Position numbers and translations under genes: made by a program. From Marinobacter sp. ANT_B65 (GTDB lineage Bacteria; Pseudomonadota; Gammaproteobacteria; Pseudomonadales; Oleiphilaceae), in NCBI RefSeq assembly GCF_002407605.1, contig NZ_NXGV01000003.1, forward strand, positions 447,210 through 511,209: DNA of 64,000 nucleotides. The letters run 5' to 3'. This document shows positions 48,620-57,055 of this stretch, one piece after another (the stretch's first letter is position 1; each line of letters opens with the position of its first letter). The notes under the pieces were generated by a model. The model searched no databases and was not told the origin of the DNA. It saw only the letters and a program-made list of their open reading frames with translations.

Positions 48620-49156
48620 TCAATCCGATCCGATGAACTGAATTATCGCAGCCTTATTGTCATGGTCTTTAAGCCAGCTTTTTATTTCAACGGCTTTGTC
48701 AGAGTCACTTTGGCCTACAACCCGTCTTAGCCGCTCAATCTTCATCGCTTCCATTTTCTCTGCACGCACATTTCTCTGCCATTGGTCGGTAAACACTTTT
48801 GGTAGGCGATGCGCAAGTTCAAGCGACTTCAGAAGCTTCCATTCACTTCCGTCCAGCCAGGACTCATCACAAAAACCACACAGATCAATTCTGTTTTTGT
48901 GCTGGCTTGCAATTGAATATTTTGTCATCAACTTGCTGCATTTAGGGCATGAAAGAGCCGTCGCCGTGTCATTATCTACCAACACCTCGCCTTCAGTTTC
49001 ATCAACTTTTTCAACCGGCACATTTCTTTCAGCCCAGTCTCGATAGTAAAGCAGAGACAACAAGGAACCTGAACACTCGGGGCAACCCATAACCGGAAGG
49101 CCGTCTTCTAATTTAGTAGGTTTCAGGTCTACATTCCGACATTTTGGACACTTCAT
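48620..49156 (-). CDS. Zinc-ribbon (zf-TFIIB-like) protein
   Basis: 178-residue protein with two zinc-ribbon units: CPKCRNVDL...MGCPECSGSLL at the N-terminus and CPKCSKLMTKYSIASQHKNRIDLCGFCDESWLDGSEWKLL near residues 70-110. The CPxC...C-x2-C pattern with the WLD-x-SEW ending matches the zf-TFIIB family of small bacterial proteins of unknown function. The C-terminal third is helical and charged. No secretion signal. Adjacent to the DUF2157 gene on the same strand. Confidence 0.75.
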   Translation of the reverse strand: MKCPKCRNVDLKPTKLEDGLPVMGCPECSGSLLSLLYYRDWAERNVPVEKVDETEGEVLVDNDTATALSCPKCSKLMTKYSIASQHKNRIDLCGFCDESWLDGSEWKLLKSLELAHRLPKVFTDQWQRNVRAEKMEAMKIERLRRVVGQSDSDKAVEIKSWLKDHDNKAAIIQFIGSD

Positions 49157-49240
49157 TGTTCTTCCTTATTACATTCTAAAACGGAGCTTTGTATCTGCCC
49201 ACTACAGGGAATAGCACAAGACTTACCAGCCCCACCAACG

Positions 49241-49387
49241 CTAGACTTTGAGCACGCCCCGCCAAATACCACCAAGGATAGAGGGAAATAGCTTCGGGAG
49301 CAGCAACGCAATCACAGAAAATACAATAATACAGGCAATAAGATGAGTGGCGCTGAAAAATCCCTCATCAAACCCATGCTGGCCCAC
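49241..49387 (-). CDS. Small single-helix membrane protein (candidate)
   Basis: A 48-codon frame in the gap downstream of the DUF2157 gene, with a GTG start at 49387 and AGAAGGG upstream. It is a short soluble start (GQHGFDEGFF) followed by one strong hydrophobic helix (LIACIIVFSVIALLLPKLF) and a short basic tail. It is in the same phase as the DUF2157 gene, right behind its stop, so it could also be the detached end of a longer membrane protein. Not recognised. Confidence 0.4.
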   Translation of the reverse strand: MGQHGFDEGFFSATHLIACIIVFSVIALLLPKLFPSILGGIWRGVLKV

Positions 49388-49405
49388 CGCTTGTATCGAC
49401 CCTTC

Positions 49406-50434
49406 TCACGACTTTGCCTCCAGGAGTTCTCTCAGTGATACTGGAAGAAATAACCGTGACTTTTGAGTAATAGCTTTCTCATGCTTTTGCCAAAGCACTC
49501 CGAGATAAACAATGCCTAATCCCATAGCAGTTAAAGCAGCTGGAAATAACCAGCTATCCCTAAAAACGTCAGAAGCCAGATAGCCCAGATAACCACAACA
49601 TCCAAGAGCACCAAATACAACGAATACCCTGCGAACCAACATTACACCCACACCGATCATTATAAGATTAATACAAAGGTATATGAATTTTGAAAGTTCG
49701 CTATCTGAGTGCTGGGAGGATAAGCCGCCCCAGAAGGCAATCACACCAAAAATATAAACCCAAAAAGCATAGTCGGCTTTTTTATGCGAGCGAATATCAA
49801 TCCAAAAAGCCAGACCGATCAGCAACAACCCTGAATATAGCGAAACTAATTTCCTTAGTTCCCAGGTATAGTCTCCGCCGGAAATCATCGCCGCAATATC
49901 CATTGTCATATACCAAAGTGTTACAGCGATAGGCATAATCAAAAAAGGATACTTGTACTTCCAGGCTATCAACGCCCCGATAGCCAAGGTGCCAAACTCC
50001 ATGTATAGCCAATGCCACTTTATGTATCTGTGGTAATCTCGATATGCACTTTCATCAGGCCAGACCCCCATCCATTGCTGCACGCCATAGATTGTCAACG
50101 GCGTTAAACAGACCACAAAAGTTGCACAAATACCCGCTGGAATAGTCAAACCATTCCCTGAAAACGAATTACTAAACTTCAAACCAACCCCTGCATAAAG
50201 AAGAGATATAAAAAATATTCCAGCTCCTCCAAAAGCCTCCCAGCCAAGGTTCATGAAGAGTGTCATGGCTCCTATAGCGATAAGCCCACCAAGATAATAA
50301 AGCACATGAGTAAAAGTAAATCGCGGAACATCTTGAGATTGAGCAATCAAAAATTCGTAGAGCGCATCTGCTTGCTGAAGTGAAATTACATTTTCAGCAG
50401 CCGCATCTTCTAATTTCTTCTTGGTTACTTCCAT
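49406..50434 (-). CDS. DUF2157 family membrane protein
   Basis: 342-residue multi-pass membrane protein with about nine to ten helices and a cytoplasmic N-terminal stretch (KKLEDAAAENVISLQQADALYEFL) that is typical of DUF2157. The body continues with VLYYLGGLIAIGAMTLFMNLGWEAFGG. Function unknown. Just upstream (50448-50466) is a sequence resembling the end of an integron attC, which suggests it may once have been a cassette. Confidence 0.72.
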   Translation of the reverse strand: MEVTKKKLEDAAAENVISLQQADALYEFLIAQSQDVPRFTFTHVLYYLGGLIAIGAMTLFMNLGWEAFGGAGIFFISLLYAGVGLKFSNSFSGNGLTIPAGICATFVVCLTPLTIYGVQQWMGVWPDESAYRDYHRYIKWHWLYMEFGTLAIGALIAWKYKYPFLIMPIAVTLWYMTMDIAAMISGGDYTWELRKLVSLYSGLLLIGLAFWIDIRSHKKADYAFWVYIFGVIAFWGGLSSQHSDSELSKFIYLCINLIMIGVGVMLVRRVFVVFGALGCCGYLGYLASDVFRDSWLFPAALTAMGLGIVYLGVLWQKHEKAITQKSRLFLPVSLRELLEAKS

Positions 50435-50447
50435 GATTGGTCTCTAT

Positions 50448-50466
50448 GTCTAACGGGCAACTAACG
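50448..50466 (-). other. attC-end-like sequence upstream of DUF2157
   Basis: On the minus strand, GTTAGTTGCCCGTTAGAC contains the integron core GTTAGAC preceded by GCCC, like the right end of the attC sites further on. No left half is seen; the sequence to the right changes at once to unrelated DNA. A relic or a chance match. Confidence 0.3.
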
Positions 50467-50601
50467 AGGCTATAGAAAAACCCTCCACCCTTTTTGTAGG
50501 CCGAGAAAAGCGTCTGACCTTTTTCCTACGGCCTCAACACCCAAAAGCAGCGACGCTGCATTAACACGTCCATTGAAGGGCCTGACGTCTTCAAACCGGA
50601 G

Positions 50602-50745
50602 CCGGGAGAACTACCATAAACGTTGCACCCACTGTATCGATCAGACGAAAACAGTGTGCAGTATTCATGGCACCAATCAATACGGCAAGGTCGTAGTTCG
50701 CAAATGGCTGAATCACGCCAAATGTTGGGATATTTCGCACTGCCG
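50602..50745 (+). mobile_element. Degenerate IS110-type fragment
   Basis: About 140 bp matching the start of the IS110/IS1111-type transposase gene at 63,666-63,810 of this window; the stretch CAGTATTCATGGCACCAATC and the following 30 bases are almost the same, while both ends diverge. Frameshifts and stops prevent coding. It lies in a 427-bp gene-free gap (50435-50861). The remainder of this gap shows hairpin-forming sequence near 50745-50770 and no gene. Confidence 0.7.
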
Positions 50746-50861
50746 GGCCCCCTCACCCGCGAGCGGGGGTATAAACTCTCAGCGAAGGGAAAGCTGGATG
50801 CCTGATCATTTCAGCGCAGAGTGCAAATAATAAGTCTGGCGCTAGTGATCACTGTATAGTC

Positions 50862-52481
50862 TTATGCATTCCCGGAGAGCAACTTCTCCAGCCCTTCGGG
50901 GCCGTCCTTGTCTATAATCAATTGACGTACACTCTGGCCTTTTGCATTTTCCAGGTTCAGATCGCCGCCATACTGAAGACAGTGTCGTATAACTGCATGT
51001 GCTTTATCACGTTTAACAACTCTGGCGGCCCGGTGTAAGGGGCTGTCACCCTCATTATCCTGCAAGTTCGGATCCGCGCCATTGGCCAGCAGGAAGGGTG
51101 CGAGCCGCTGTCCGAAAGAAGATACCTCATGCAAAGCGGTGGAACCCTTTGCATCCTGCGCGTTCACATCGGCTCCTTTTGCCACTAATAGCTCAAATAA
51201 CTCGTCAGTAAATCGGTTTGCAGAACGAACAGACTTGTGAAGCGGAGTCTTTCCACTCGTGTCTGGCAGTTGCACATTGGCCCCTCTATTAATCAACTGA
51301 ATAGCGGCCTGCTGATTGTGTTTGCTTATGGCACGATGGAGAGCGGTGTACCCATAGGTATTATTCTGCTCATCCAGCAGGCTGCAATGATCCAGCAGCA
51401 ACGTCAGTATCTTTAAATTATTCTCTGATGGTTCCAGATCAGCGGCATAATGAAGCAAGGTGTACCCCTGGCTCTGAATATTGCAATCACACCGATCTTC
51501 CTCGATCAAGCGGCGAACCGCGGAAAGGTCCTGGTTCATTACTGCATATACAAGGGTTTTGCAGCGTTCATCACGGGATAGCCTCAGGGGTACATCATTG
51601 CGCTCATCCGCAAGAAACTCTTTAAAAAAAATCGCCATCTGCCGGGCGGTGTCTTCTTCCCATAGCAGACCTTGATGTGACATGTTTTCAGATATCTCCC
51701 CTTCTTTTGTGAAAGCGACAAAAGTGGGGGCAATCTCTGTGAAAATGCCTTTCTGCTTTAAATAATGAATCCAGCTAATATAGTCCAACCTGAAGATGCC
51801 AGTATTTTTCAATGCATCATTCAGCATGGGATGAGCTAAAAACTGCTCAAATGCCGGGCAAGACTTACAGTAGGCGTCGGCGATATACATAATCGGCCGA
51901 TAGCCTTTTTTCCTTGCCCGATCTACCACCTTTCTGATCATGGCATCCCTGGTAATGACGTCCCGATTTCCTGCCGGGGGTTTCACTCGAGTAAAAAAGA
52001 AGTCACCACCAGGCTTGGGTCTGCCAGGCATGACTGTCAGCGTAATGCCTGCGCTTGCAGCAGATTCCACAATCCGTTTAGACTGATTTTTTCGAGAGAT
52101 AAAGCCGTGAAAAGAATCACTGCCGTCAGAATATTGCAGGAAGACAAACCCCTTTAAAGACAACCAGTCGTTAAAAGCCTGTAACCCCTCCTCAACGCCC
52201 TCTTCACCATCCAGGGCGAATTCCGGCGCCAGCCCGTGCGTGCGGGCCATGGCGTTGGCCTGCCAGGTCAGCTCCTCCAGGCCTTTCCAGTCCAGCTGCA
52301 TCAACAGCCAGTGCTCCTCGGGATCCAGTGAAGTCAAAGCGGCAAATAGTGCATCTATGAAAGATTCGTGTTCTTCATAATTATAGGTGTCGATCGCCTG
52401 CTTAAGCGCGTGACGGCGGATTTCCGATAACTTGCTTGTAATGTTTTTAAAAAAAGCTTGCTCTTGTTCATTCATAACCAT
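50862..52481 (-). CDS. DUF6630-like / thioredoxin-like / ankyrin-repeat fusion protein
   Basis: About 539 residues in three parts. (1) Residues 1-135: a helical domain with FIDALFAALTSLDPEEHWLLMQLDWKGLEEL and LSLKGFVFLQYSDGSDSFHGF that resembles DUF6630. (2) About 150-305: a thioredoxin-like fold with a redox-type motif CKSCPAFEQF in MYIADAYCKSCPAF and a following PTFVAFTKEG cis-Pro-like segment. (3) About 320-520: five or six ankyrin repeats (GYTALHRAISKHNQQAAIQLINRGANV, TPLHKSV, STALHEVSSFGQRLAPFLLANGADPNLQD, DSPLHRAARVVKRDKAH). No signal peptide, so cytoplasmic. Start taken at 52481; an ATG two codons later is equally likely. Flanked by an IS110 relic and the IS66 element. Role unknown. 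Confidence 0.75.
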   Translation of the reverse strand: MVMNEQEQAFFKNITSKLSEIRRHALKQAIDTYNYEEHESFIDALFAALTSLDPEEHWLLMQLDWKGLEELTWQANAMARTHGLAPEFALDGEEGVEEGLQAFNDWLSLKGFVFLQYSDGSDSFHGFISRKNQSKRIVESAASAGITLTVMPGRPKPGGDFFFTRVKPPAGNRDVITRDAMIRKVVDRARKKGYRPIMYIADAYCKSCPAFEQFLAHPMLNDALKNTGIFRLDYISWIHYLKQKGIFTEIAPTFVAFTKEGEISENMSHQGLLWEEDTARQMAIFFKEFLADERNDVPLRLSRDERCKTLVYAVMNQDLSAVRRLIEEDRCDCNIQSQGYTLLHYAADLEPSENNLKILTLLLDHCSLLDEQNNTYGYTALHRAISKHNQQAAIQLINRGANVQLPDTSGKTPLHKSVRSANRFTDELFELLVAKGADVNAQDAKGSTALHEVSSFGQRLAPFLLANGADPNLQDNEGDSPLHRAARVVKRDKAHAVIRHCLQYGGDLNLENAKGQSVRQLIIDKDGPEGLEKLLSGNA

Positions 52482-52812
52482 TTTAAAGTATCTTATATAT
52501 CTAAATAATACTGAGCCCAAGCCACCATTTTTGCACCTTAACACTCGAATCAATGGGCCAGCATCACTGACTCGAAGGCGATACTTGTCCTTGCTAAGGT
52601 CTGCCTCGAACTCTTGTACAAGCTCTTAAACTAGGGGCGATTCAGTCGTCGCGCCATTCGCTATGCTTACACACCCTATCGTACTCAAGCCATGGCACAT
52701 CGTGCGACACCCAGATATGGGCCTCTGGCTTCAACCCGGGATCATCGTCCAGAGTGGCGACCCGAACAATTACGTGTGGCTGCGCAGGCCTCTCGGCGTA
52801 AGCGTCCGGGCA

Positions 52813-54070
52813 TCACACCTTGTCAGGTATAGCCGGCTTCCAGTTGTGGGGCAATAGCTTGTCGATAGCGTTGTTTTTCTGCATCGGCAAGCGGGTCAGC
52901 ACATCCTTCAGATAGGCATAGGGATCATGCCCGTTCAGCTTGGCTGACTGGATCAAGGTCATGATCGCCGCAGCACGCTGGCCACTGCGCAGGGACCCCG
53001 CGAACAGCCAGTTGGAACGGCCCAGCGCCCAGGGTCGGATCTGGTTTTTCACCCGGTTGTTGTCGATGGGCGCCGCGCCATCGTCCAGGTAGCGCGTCAA
53101 CGCTTCCCAGCGTTTGAGGCTGTAATCCTGGGCTTTGGCGGTGCCGGAGCCATCCGGCACCTTCTGGCGATGCGCCAGCATCCACTGATGCAGTGCATCG
53201 GCCAGTGGTTTGGCTTTGGTTTGTCGAATTTCCCGGCGCTTATCCGGTGCCAGGTCTTTGGTGAGTCTTTTTCTTGCCCGGGGCCAGCATGCCAACCGGA
53301 GTTTCATCGGCATGCAGGACGTTGTGTTCCAGCAAGGTGTTTCTCAGCGCATCTACCAGAGGTTGCAACTGCACACCGCAGGCACCGACCCATTCGGCCA
53401 GGGTCGAGCGCGGGATTTTGAGGCCGGCACGGCCGAAGATGCGTTCCTGGCGACACAGTGGAAGATGATCGGCGTACTTGGCGACCAGCACCTGAGCCAG
53501 CAGGCCGGCGGTGGGGATGCCCTTGTCGATCACCTGCGGTGGCACCGGTGCCTGGATCAGGGTTTCGCATTTGTCGCAGGCCCATTTGCCCCGGACGTGG
53601 CGCTCCACCGTGAACTCGCCCGGGACGTAATCCAGCTTTTCACTGACGTCCTCGCCAATACGCTTGAGCTGGCAGCCGCACTGGCACCGGGTATTGTCCG
53701 GTTCATGGTGGATCAGGGTGCGAGGCAGTTCTGGAGGCAGTTCTGGAGGCAGTGATGTGCGTTTGGGTTTCTGCTTGGGGCGAGCGGCCTTCTGTTCTTC
53801 GCTCATTGCCTGTTCAAGCTCGGCCTCGATCGCCGCCAGGTCACTGTCGATCAGTTCGTCCAACAACTTGCCCTGAACCGCATCGAGTTGTTCGCTGCGC
53901 CGGGCGTACTTGTGACGCTTGAGAATGGCCAGCTCGTGGGTCAGCTTCTCGATGATCGCATCACGGTGCACCAGGGCACGCTCCTTATTCTCGACACGAT
54001 CGAACAGTTCCGTCGCCAGGGCACGGAGCTGATCGGCAGAGAGTTGGTCGAGATCGGGGCGCTGAGTCAT
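52813..54070 (-). pseudogene. tnpC: IS66 transposase tnpC, internal deletion
   Basis: The 5' part (276 codons from 54070) shows the leucine zipper-like start, the Cys cluster RCQCGCQLKRIGEDVSEKLDYVPGEF and the first catalytic Asp region HADETPVGMLAPGKKK. The 3' part, read in another frame from about 53270, resumes at DLAPDKRREIRQTKAKPLADALHQWM and runs through DNNRVKNQIRPWALGRSNWLFAGS. About 100 residues that carry the rest of the catalytic core in IS66 enzymes are missing at the join, near 53262-53275. Confidence 0.85.
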
Positions 54071-54145
54071 GCCCGGCAGTATGCCAAGCCCGGCTACAGT
54101 GTGCGATTCGCGATTCTGGTTATGGTGATAGCGCAGGGCTTGTGG

Positions 54146-54481
54146 TTACAGGATAGAGATGACACCTTCAGCGCCGATGCGCTGCCAGGGCAGACCCTGA
54201 ACCAGGGCGGATAACTGCTCTTCGGTCAGGCGCAGTTGGTCACCGCGCCAGGCTTCGCCCCAGTGGAACTTGCCCCGGTTCAGCCGGCGGGCACACAACC
54301 AGATGCCGAGCCCATCATGGATCAGCACCTTCATCCGATTGCCTCGCTTGTTGGCGAACAGGTAGGCGCAATGGGGTTTGGCCGAACCGAATACCTGAAT
54401 AACCCGCGCCAGGGCCTTGTCGGGGCCGGCCCGCATATCCAGTGGTTCGGTGGCCAGCCAGATCTCGTCGATGCGGATCAT
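54146..54481 (-). CDS. tnpB: IS66 accessory protein TnpB
   Basis: 111-residue TnpB (IS66 Orf2) with the family start IRIDEIWLATEPLDMRAGPDKALARV and the central HCAYLFANKRGNRMKVLIHDGLGIWLCARRLNRGKFHW. It is required for IS66 transposition by an unknown mechanism. Start ATG at 54481 overlaps the tnpA stop (ATGA). Intact. Confidence 0.92.
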   Translation of the reverse strand: MIRIDEIWLATEPLDMRAGPDKALARVIQVFGSAKPHCAYLFANKRGNRMKVLIHDGLGIWLCARRLNRGKFHWGEAWRGDQLRLTEEQLSALVQGLPWQRIGAEGVISIL

Positions 54482-54855
54482 CCCAACAGGTCCCGCAGCA
54501 GCGCGGCACACTGATGAGCTTGCTCCGCAGGCCACTCCACCACCACGGCACCGCCGACTCGGGGAATCTCAATGCGAATGATGCTACGCTTATCCGAGGC
54601 CGCCGGGAGCGCCGGTACAGAGGTTGCTGTGCCCAGATTGACCGGTACAAATCCCGGTGTTGTTGCTGGTGATTTCGGTGCTCGACGCGCTTCACTGATC
54701 CAGCGCCGAACCATGTTGGCGTTAAGCCCGTTATCCAGAGCGATCCGGGAAACGGAGGCACCGGGTTCCAGGCATTGGGCAACAATCCGGGCCTTGAATT
54801 CCCGGGAAAACCGGCGACGACGCTGGTAGGGCTTGGTTACGCTTAAGTCGTTCAT
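54478..54855 (-). CDS. tnpA: IS66 accessory protein TnpA
   Basis: 125-residue IS66 Orf1 with a helix-turn-helix at the N-terminus (RRRRFSREFKARIVAQCLEPGASVSRIALDNGLNANMVRRW), followed by a variable linker and a C-terminal domain (IRIEIPRVGGAVVVEWP). Overlaps tnpB. Intact. Confidence 0.9.
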   Translation of the reverse strand: MNDLSVTKPYQRRRRFSREFKARIVAQCLEPGASVSRIALDNGLNANMVRRWISEARRAPKSPATTPGFVPVNLGTATSVPALPAASDKRSIIRIEIPRVGGAVVVEWPAEQAHQCAALLRDLLG

Positions 54856-55053
54856 GGTAAGTGTCCACTAAAAAACAAGTGGACACTATCCTGACGGCGG
54901 CAGCGCCAGGCTCAAGATGGGATTACCGGACGCTTACGGGGCAGATATATTTTCTCCATAGAAGCAGGGCCGTCGTTTCCTCTGCAAACTTCCTGAACTT
55001 TTCTCCACAAACTAGGCAGAAAACATCAGCCAGTCAATAACTTCCCTCAATTG

Positions 55054-55440
55054 TCATTCTTGGGCACAAGTTAAGAAAAACGAGAGTAACCGAAAAATTT
55101 GACGTAGGGCGGCAGCACTCCGGGTCGGAAGGCTCTGAGAGCGCCCTTCGCCGAACACCCGCCGATAGAGCTCTCCCCGGCTTTCGCCTTCGTGGAGCTC
55201 AATGCTGCCCTGTTGATCATCGATTCTCTGGATCGCATCTATGAAGGCTTCGAGCTGTTCGTCAGAGGTATAGGCGCTCTGGATTTTCACGTTGATGGAG
55301 TGAGTGTCCCGATTAGCCGCTATTGCTTCTCTCAAGGCACATAGCACCGTTTTCCAAGAGGAGGGCTCGAGACTTCTGCCCCGGCTTCGACCGCTTTGGC
55401 CGATAAAACGTAGCCCCGCATCACCTATCCTGAGCCACAT
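55054..55440 (-). CDS. Hypothetical soluble protein
   Basis: About 128 residues from the ATG at 55440; not recognised. The start (WLRIGDAGLRFIGQSGRS) looks like a strand-rich membrane-peripheral domain, followed by LREAIAANRDTHSINVKIQSAYTSDEQLEAFIDAIQRI. It overlaps the end of the membrane-protein gene at 55421-55906 by 20 bp and is probably translated together with it. The 3' end lies 116 bp from the IS66 boundary. It could be a second product or a C-terminal domain split from its neighbour. Confidence 0.55.
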   Translation of the reverse strand: MWLRIGDAGLRFIGQSGRSRGRSLEPSSWKTVLCALREAIAANRDTHSINVKIQSAYTSDEQLEAFIDAIQRIDDQQGSIELHEGESRGELYRRVFGEGRSQSLPTRSAAALRQIFRLLSFFLTCAQE

Positions 55441-55906
55441 GGTGACGACGGTATTCCCATATTTTGCGGTAGTACTCCACGCATTCAGCGTGGGCACTGG
55501 TTCTATACAACCAGTAGGCGACTAACGAGAAGAAAAGACCGGAGGCACACGTCGTGGCCAGGTTAGAGTTGCCGACAATCAGGGGTATGGCGCCAGCGAC
55601 GAGAAGTATTCCTACGACGAAAAGGTTGAACCGCTTCAGGAAGCTGTGCCATTTGGCGCTGCCTCTGGTGAGCAGAAAGGTGGGTGTCACCAGTGAAAAA
55701 ACGGCCAGCACAAAGAGACAAAGCCCAACAACAAGCACCGTCTGGGTACTGAACCACTGAGAGGTCAACAGGGCTATCAGCACCAACACAATGGCTAGCG
55801 AGATGGCCATACACACTACTGCACCGATGACATGCCACATTCCTCGGGGGAATATCTGGATTTCGACTGCCTCGTCATCAAGTCCATCAGGATCTCTTGT
55901 CGACAC
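55421..55906 (-). CDS. Four-helix membrane protein, possible immunity-type partner
   Basis: 161-residue protein with four hydrophobic segments at about residues 25-48, 55-78, 95-112 and 117-133. GTG start at 55906 preceded by GGAGG at 9 bases. Not recognised. It starts right behind the broken gene at 55910-56709, whose product has a glycine-rich hydrophobic centre. A membrane protein directly after such a gene is the usual order of toxin/immunity pairs, but this is inference from layout only. Confidence 0.6.
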   Translation of the reverse strand: MSTRDPDGLDDEAVEIQIFPRGMWHVIGAVVCMAISLAIVLVLIALLTSQWFSTQTVLVVGLCLFVLAVFSLVTPTFLLTRGSAKWHSFLKRFNLFVVGILLVAGAIPLIVGNSNLATTCASGLFFSLVAYWLYRTSAHAECVEYYRKIWEYRRHHVAQDR

Positions 55907-55909
55907 AGG

Positions 55910-56709
55910 TCATTCCTCCGCTACGACCGCTACGGCAATCGATCGGATTGATCCACCCAGTGCGCTGCCGGCAAACGTAAGGCCGGCTCCGATTGCGTCT
56001 TTAAGTTGACGCAATGTTGTGGTTCGTATGGCCTGATTGGACCAGCGTTTCTCAATCTGGCCGGCCCGTTCGAAAAACTTGATCATAGTATTGGAAATGC
56101 CAGGGGCATTAGACCGTGCAATCTCTTTGGACAGTCGCTTCCTTTGCTGCCGATTCAGACCATTTAGTGCCTCTCTGACCGTAATTCCCTGAACATTCAG
56201 CAATTTAATGCCTCGAATCGTCATCAGCCCTGCAGCGCCTGCTCCACCAATGGACACCACATCAATAGCCAATGTGGCATTCTGGTACCACTCTTGACTA
56301 TCTAGCATGTCGTTCCATTCGGGGTTATTCACCTCAATGGCCGTTCGAGCAACCCCAGAACTATCGCTCCGCATGACAATGCAGCCCCAGCGGCCTCCAG
56401 CACCATTTCACTCTCACGCTGGTTCGCTTTGACCTCACTCACATACTCGGTAGCAGCCACTTCGCGCGGCGGTTCACGAAGAATGACTTTGACAGGCTTA
56501 GTAAAGCAGATTGGCTCGAATTCACGAAGAGTAATGGCCGTCCCGCGACTATCGATGTATACGACACCAGCTCCGATCAACGAGGGATCATCATCAATGG
56601 CTTTAAAGATCTTCTCTTGATCCATAACAAGATTCAGGCGAGTCCGGAGCCGTTCTTCCGCAAAAGAGGTTTGATTGGGGAAAAGGGAATGATAAAGAGG
56701 TGATTGCAT
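55910..56709 (-). pseudogene. Hypothetical toxin-like gene split by a frameshift
   Basis: Two overlapping frames that look like one protein. The first (ATG at 56709, AAGGAAC upstream) runs through FPNQTSFAEERLRTRLNLV, GAGVVYIDSRGTAITLREFEP and AAGAALSCGAIVLG. It stops at 56329. The second (from 56374) resumes with NNPEWNDMLDSQEWYQNATLAIDV, then VSIGGAGAAGLMTIRGIKLL and a basic end. The join is at about 56340-56375 and a hydrophobic stretch seems to be missing there compared with proteins of this kind I recall from Pseudomonas. Function not established. Confidence 0.5.
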
Positions 56710-56807
56710 ATCACTGTTCCTTGTAATGTTTTCTCTGTCCATCCTTGTACATCTATGGTTGAGCCAACTGATGTAGTGCAGTCCAGTTTACACGCAGCTA
56801 TTTCTCG

Positions 56808-57002
56808 TTGCCAAACTATGGGGAAACCGGGACATTGAATTCAGGCAAGAAGCCAAGGACACACACCGCCAAAGAGCAAATCTACTGTTTGGTTGGCGAA
56901 AGCGACAGTGGACTTGAAGTAGCCCCTATCGAAGGAGCAAAAGCAATTGGTGGCGGTGACTGTCCTCCAGAAGATGGTCCGACCTCGTGCGATGCCGTAT
57001 AA
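56808..57002 (+). CDS. Orphan plus-strand ORF ending in attC
   Basis: 64 codons from a TTG, open for another ten codons upstream without ATG. Polar, with Cys and Pro near the end (GGGDCPPEDGPTSCDAV). Its TAA lies at the very end of the attC at 56998-57055. No ribosome site is seen and I do not recognise it. It may be the 3' end of a gene that entered in reverse or a chance frame. Confidence 0.25.
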   Translation: MPNYGETGTLNSGKKPRTHTAKEQIYCLVGESDSGLEVAPIEGAKAIGGGDCPPEDGPTSCDAV

Positions 57003-57055
57003 CGCTGAACGAAGCGGCGCGTCTCACGCGTCCGCCTTCCGTGACTTGTTATCTG
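56998..57055 (-). repeat. attC recombination site 1 (racemase cassette)
   Basis: On the minus strand it runs from the left core AGATAACAAG to the right core GCGTTATAC, 58 bp, and can fold into a hairpin with arms GCGGACGCGT / ACGCGCCGC that carries an unpaired base. This is the layout of short attC sites (TAACAA...GCGTTA). The stop codon of the upstream racemase gene lies within it. Confidence 0.7.

Larger units (their letters stand above)
52797..54938 (-). mobile_element. IS66-family insertion sequence, defective
   Basis: Bounded by inverted repeats beginning CGTAAGCGTCCGG at both ends. It holds tnpA, tnpB and tnpC in the usual IS66 order on the minus strand. The flanks (CCTCTCGG left, GGGCAGAT right) do not form the 8-bp target duplication expected of IS66, so one side has probably been rearranged. 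tnpC is internally deleted, so the copy cannot move by itself. Confidence 0.85.

Noticed and set aside
52813..54070. Two separate IS66 proteins encoded by the two tnpC frames.
   Set aside because: Both match different parts of one TnpC with a gap of about 100 residues and a phase change, so they are the remains of a single gene.
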